Shown here in pieces: positions 4,911 through 7,564 of a DNA stretch of 7,564 nt; the stretch's first letter is position 1, and each line of letters starts with the position of its first letter. The notes under the pieces were generated by a model. The model saw only the letters and a program-made list of their open reading frames with translations, was not told the origin of the DNA and made no database searches. The stretch comes from Rhodobacteraceae bacterium UBA3087 (GTDB lineage Bacteria; Pseudomonadota; Alphaproteobacteria; Rhodobacterales; Rhodobacteraceae), in contig DFBF01000121.1 of assembly GCA_002367285.1 (NCBI GenBank), positions 1 through 7,564 of the forward strand, written 5' to 3'. Made by a program: the position numbers and the translations under genes.

Positions 4911-5846
4911 ATGACAACAGCCCTGTTTACCCACCCCGCCTGCCAGAACCACCTGACCCCCGCCGGCCACCCCGAACAGGTGGCACGATTGCAGGCCATC
5001 GAGGCCGCCTTGGCCGCGCCGGCCTTTAACGCCTTGCAACGACACAAGGCACCCCTGGGCACGCTGGAACAAATCCGCAAAGGTCATTCCAAGGTCTATT
5101 ATGACCGGATCGAAGCCGCCTGCCCGACCACGGGATTGACCCAGCTGGATGGCGACACGTCAATGTCGCCCGGATCATTCGAGGCCGCGCGCCGCGCCGT
5201 CGGGGGCTGCGTTGCCGCCGTCGATACGGTGATGGCAGGCGACGCGCAGAACGCATTCGTCGCCTGCCGCCCGCCCGGTCACCACGCCGAAAAGGCGAAA
5301 CCGATGGGGTTCTGTTTGTTTTCCACCGTGGCGATTGCCGCGATCCATGCCGCCGACGCACACGATCTGATGCGCGTTGCGGTGATTGATTTCGACGTGC
5401 ACCACGGCAATGGCACGCAGGATGTGTTGTGGCACGAAAGCCGGGTGAAATTCGCGTCCAGCCATCAAATGCCGCTGTTTCCGGGCAGCGGTGGGCGGCA
5501 CCAGAAAGGCGCGTTCGGGCAGATCCTGAATATCCCGCTGGAAGAAGGCACCGGCGGCGAGGTCATGCGCGAGGCCTATGATCACGAGGTGTTTCCGGCC
5601 CTGCGGGATTACGACCCCGATCTGATCCTTGTGTCCGCCGGGTTTGACGCCCATTCGCGCGACCCGCTGGCGGGTCTTCATTGGGACACGCTGGACTTTT
5701 CCTGGCTGGCGCACCGGATTTGCGATTTGGCGGATGAATGCTGCGACGGGCGGGTGGTTTCCTCGCTGGAAGGGGGCTATGATCTGGAGGCTTTGGCGGA
5801 CAGTGTCGAAGCTTACGTGGACGTCATGATGGAGCGCGGCGAATGA
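4911..5846 (+). CDS. Histone-deacetylase-family amidohydrolase
   Basis: A 311-residue zinc-dependent deacetylase of the arginase/HDAC fold, class II-like. Zinc ligands are Asp162 and His164 (DFDVHHGNGTQ) and Asp246 (AGFDAH). The catalytic His pair is His124/His125 in RPPGHHAE, and Tyr290 in LEGGYDLEAL is the transition-state tyrosine. All key residues are present, so an active enzyme is expected. Bacterial members remove acetyl groups from polyamines, small molecules or protein lysines (acetylpolyamine amidohydrolase, AcuC-like); the substrate here cannot be told. The N-terminus ALFTHPACQNHLTPAGHPE is normal for the family, which fixes the ATG at 4911 although no ribosome site precedes it. 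It overlaps xseB by 4 bases (ATGA) and heads the cluster leading to ispA and dxs. Confidence 0.92.
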   Translation: MTTALFTHPACQNHLTPAGHPEQVARLQAIEAALAAPAFNALQRHKAPLGTLEQIRKGHSKVYYDRIEAACPTTGLTQLDGDTSMSPGSFEAARRAVGGCVAAVDTVMAGDAQNAFVACRPPGHHAEKAKPMGFCLFSTVAIAAIHAADAHDLMRVAVIDFDVHHGNGTQDVLWHESRVKFASSHQMPLFPGSGGRHQKGAFGQILNIPLEEGTGGEVMREAYDHEVFPALRDYDPDLILVSAGFDAHSRDPLAGLHWDTLDFSWLAHRICDLADECCDGRVVSSLEGGYDLEALADSVEAYVDVMMERGE

Positions 5847-6085
5847 GCGGCAAGCCTGTGGAAGAGATGAGTTTCGAAGAAGCGATGCGCGAGCTGGAAG
5901 GCGTCGTGGGGCAGCTGGAGCGCGGCGATGTTGCGCTGGAAGATTCGATCAAGCTGTATGAACGCGGCGCGGCCCTGAAGGCACGGTGCGAAAAGACGCT
6001 GAAGGAAGCCGAAGAAAAGGTCGCCGCGATCACGTTGGACGCAAGCGGCACCCCCACCGGCACCACGCCTGTCGAAGGCATGTAA
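5843..6085 (+). CDS. xseB: Exodeoxyribonuclease VII small subunit
   Basis: An 80-residue subunit that associates in several copies with XseA to form exonuclease VII, which degrades single-stranded DNA from both ends. The core MSFEEAMRELEGVVGQLERG followed by LEDSIKLYERGAALKARCE (residues 9-50) is the standard XseB helical hairpin; the tail is disordered (TLDASGTPTGTTPVEGM). Length is normal. The ATG overlaps the deacetylase stop (ATGA, 5843-5846), with GGAG at 5831-5834 as ribosome site. The stop codon shares its last base with the ispA start. Placement of xseB before ispA and dxs is a common bacterial arrangement. Confidence 0.96.
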   Translation: MSGKPVEEMSFEEAMRELEGVVGQLERGDVALEDSIKLYERGAALKARCEKTLKEAEEKVAAITLDASGTPTGTTPVEGM

Positions 6086-6939
6086 TGTTCACCCAGCGAC
6101 TGACCCAGACCTCCGACGCCGCGCGGGCCTGTCTGCATGGGGCGATCCATGCCGATGGTGCGCTGGATGCGGCGATGCGATATGCGACCGGGGGCGGCAA
6201 GGGATTGCGCGCCTTTCTGGTGATGGAATGCGCGCGTTTGCACGGTGTGGAAGACAGCGTGTCGATCTGGCCCGCCGCCGCGATTGAGGCGATCCATGCC
6301 TATAGCCTGGTGCATGACGACCTGCCCTGCATGGACGATGATGACCTGCGCCGCGGCCTGCCGACCGTGCATGTAAAATGGGACGACGCTACCGCCGTTC
6401 TGGTTGGCGACGCGCTGCAATCCTTGGCGTTTGAGCTGATCACCAATGACGCGGTGGGCGACGCGCGCGTGGCATTGGCCGCGTCCTTGGCGCGCGCGGC
6501 TGGGCAAGAGGGCATGGTGCATGGCCAAGCCTTGGACATTGCCGCCGAAACCGCCGACCACCCCCTGACCCTGCCCGAAATCACCGAGCTGCAAGCAGGT
6601 AAAACCGGCGCCCTGATCCGCTGGAGCGCCGAGGCGGGCGCGATGCTGGCAGGTGCTGACACAGCCCCGATGCGCACATATGCGACCGCGCTGGGGCTGG
6701 CGTTTCAGATCGCTGATGACATCCTGGATGTCGAAGGCGATGCGGCCACCACCGGCAAGGCGGTGGGCAAAGACGCCGACGCTGGCAAGGCGACCTTTGT
6801 GTCGCTGCTGGGGCTTACGGGCGCGAAAAGCCGCGCACGCGCCCTGGTGGACGATGCCTGTGACGCTTTGGCCCCCTATGGTCAGGCTGCCGATACCTTG
6901 CGGGAAGCGGCCGAGTTCGTTATTTCCCGAGACAAATAG
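6085..6939 (+). CDS. ispA: Farnesyl/geranyl diphosphate synthase
   Basis: Short-chain trans-prenyl diphosphate synthase that condenses IPP with DMAPP and GPP to make GPP/FPP, the precursor of quinone side chains, undecaprenyl phosphate and carotenoids; cytoplasmic. The 284 residues include the first aspartate-rich motif DDLPCMD (78-84), followed by DDDLRRG, and the second, DDILD (211-215). Gln148 and Asp151 in HGQALD, and Lys173-Thr174 in AGKTGAL, are also in place. The IPP-binding block reads GGGKGLRAFL (36-45): Lys39 and Arg42 are kept, but the usual GGKR-x-RP has Gly40 for Arg and Ala43 for Pro. The start at 6085 shares one base with the xseB stop (TAATG), implying coupled translation. An upstream in-frame extension within xseB is not coding. 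GGPP synthase is the main alternative, but the two residues between the aspartates (LP) and size favour FPP synthase. Confidence 0.94.
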   Translation: MFTQRLTQTSDAARACLHGAIHADGALDAAMRYATGGGKGLRAFLVMECARLHGVEDSVSIWPAAAIEAIHAYSLVHDDLPCMDDDDLRRGLPTVHVKWDDATAVLVGDALQSLAFELITNDAVGDARVALAASLARAAGQEGMVHGQALDIAAETADHPLTLPEITELQAGKTGALIRWSAEAGAMLAGADTAPMRTYATALGLAFQIADDILDVEGDAATTGKAVGKDADAGKATFVSLLGLTGAKSRARALVDDACDALAPYGQAADTLREAAEFVISRDK

Positions 6940-6953
6940 CCCTTGGAGGACGC

Positions 6954-7564
6954 ATGTCCGACCGACCCGCCACCCCGATCCTGGACCGCGTAACGGTTCC
7001 CGCCGACATGAAGGCGCTGTCTGATCCCGAGTTGGAACAGCTGGCCCACGAGGTACGGGCCGAAACGATTTCCGCCGTGTCGGAAACTGGCGGGCACCTG
7101 GGCGCGGGGCTGGGGGTCGTCGAGCTGACCGTCGCGCTGCATGCGATTTTCGACACGCCGCGCGACCGGTTGATCTGGGACGTGGGTCACCAATGTTACC
7201 CGCACAAGATCCTGACCGGGCGGCGCGACCGCATCCGCACCTTGCGTCAGGCGACCGGGTTGTCCGGCTTTACCAAACGCAGCGAAAGCCCGTTTGATCC
7301 GTTCGGCGCCGGGCACAGCTCGACCTCGATTTCGGCCGCTTTGGGCTTTGCCGTTGCGCGCGATCTGGGCGGCGCGCCGGAACACGGCATTGGCGACGCG
7401 ATTGCGGTGATCGGCGATGGGTCGATGTCGGCAGGCATGGCATTCGAGGCGATGAACAACGCGGGCCACCTGGGCAAACGCCTGTTCGTCATCCTGAACG
7501 ACAATGACATGTCGATTGCACCGCCGACTGGCGCGCTGTCGTCTTATCTGTCGCGTCTTTATGC
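6954..7564 (+). CDS. dxs: 1-deoxy-D-xylulose-5-phosphate synthase, N-terminal part (3' end outside window)
   Basis: Thiamine-diphosphate enzyme that joins pyruvate and glyceraldehyde-3-phosphate to DXP, the first and often limiting step of the MEP isoprenoid pathway; DXP also feeds thiamine and pyridoxal synthesis. The window holds the first 203 codons. Visible hallmarks are GGHLGAGLGVVELTVALH (46-63, His48), DVGHQCYPHKILTGRR (76-91, His79), GAGHSSTSISAALG (118-131, His121), and the ThDP/magnesium motif GDGSMSAGMAFEAMNNA (154-170) continuing to NDNDMSI (182-188). The ATG at 6954 follows a strong GGAGGA (6945-6950). The gap to ispA is 14 bases, so both are surely on one transcript. No frame disruption is seen up to the window edge. 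Confidence 0.97.
   Translation, partial: MSDRPATPILDRVTVPADMKALSDPELEQLAHEVRAETISAVSETGGHLGAGLGVVELTVALHAIFDTPRDRLIWDVGHQCYPHKILTGRRDRIRTLRQATGLSGFTKRSESPFDPFGAGHSSTSISAALGFAVARDLGGAPEHGIGDAIAVIGDGSMSAGMAFEAMNNAGHLGKRLFVILNDNDMSIAPPTGALSSYLSRLY

Noticed and set aside
5986..6084. Upstream in-frame extension of ispA inside xseB
   Set aside because: It overlaps xseB in another frame, and IspA proteins start close to MFTQRLTQ; the TAATG junction is a normal coupled start.
5824..6594. A 256-codon minus-strand frame across xseB and ispA
   Set aside because: It is opposite two well-recognised genes and shows no protein family features.
1..7564. Mobile elements, CRISPR arrays, tRNA or rRNA genes, toxin-antitoxin or phage-defence genes
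   Set aside because: I found no spaced repeats, terminal inverted repeats with a transposase, cloverleaf sequence or defence-type protein motif. Core metabolic and regulatory genes fill the window.

Overview
This window looks like a chromosomal segment of a GC-rich alphaproteobacterium, most likely in the Rhodobacterales (Rhodobacter/Paracoccus/Roseobacter group). The basis is the recognisable protein families, the MarR plus orphan OmpR-type regulator pair resembling Rhodobacter PetP/PetR, FNR- and Irr-like sites before a cytochrome c peroxidase gene, and the xseB-ispA-dxs order. I see no mobile element, tRNA, rRNA, CRISPR array or prophage. Most of the window is ordinary core genome, and I did not find a convincing new multi-gene system.

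Layout. Bases 1-350 are the 3' end of queG (epoxyqueuosine reductase). Bases 351-457 hold a compact control region with an FNR-type box next to an Irr/ICE-like box, followed by a periplasmic di-haem cytochrome c peroxidase gene (458-1396). That gene appears to have lost about 38 codons internally. A hairpin with a T-tract closes it. It converges on a small membrane-anchored protein of unknown function (1464-1901, minus), which lies downstream of ilvE (1982-2848, minus). Between these two is a hairpin whose arm contains the downstream gene's ribosome binding site. A 178-bp divergent control region separates ilvE from an overlapping regulator pair, petP-like (3027-3533) and petR-like (3526-4239). 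A GC hairpin of a type I associate with Rhodobacterales intergenic DNA separates petR from a convergent gene for a small exported protein with one EF-hand-like loop (4318-4860, minus).

From 4911 to the right edge runs a tightly packed plus-strand cluster: a histone-deacetylase-family amidohydrolase, xseB, ispA and dxs (cut by the window end). The first three genes overlap by 4 and 1 bases, and dxs follows 14 bases after ispA. Dxs makes DXP, the entry compound of the MEP isoprenoid pathway, and IspA makes farnesyl/geranyl diphosphate from its products, so the cluster's core is isoprenoid supply, with an exonuclease subunit and a deacetylase attached.

The items most worth a second look are the internal deletion in the peroxidase, the paired oxygen/iron control sites before it, and the hairpin that would mask the start of the 145-residue membrane protein.
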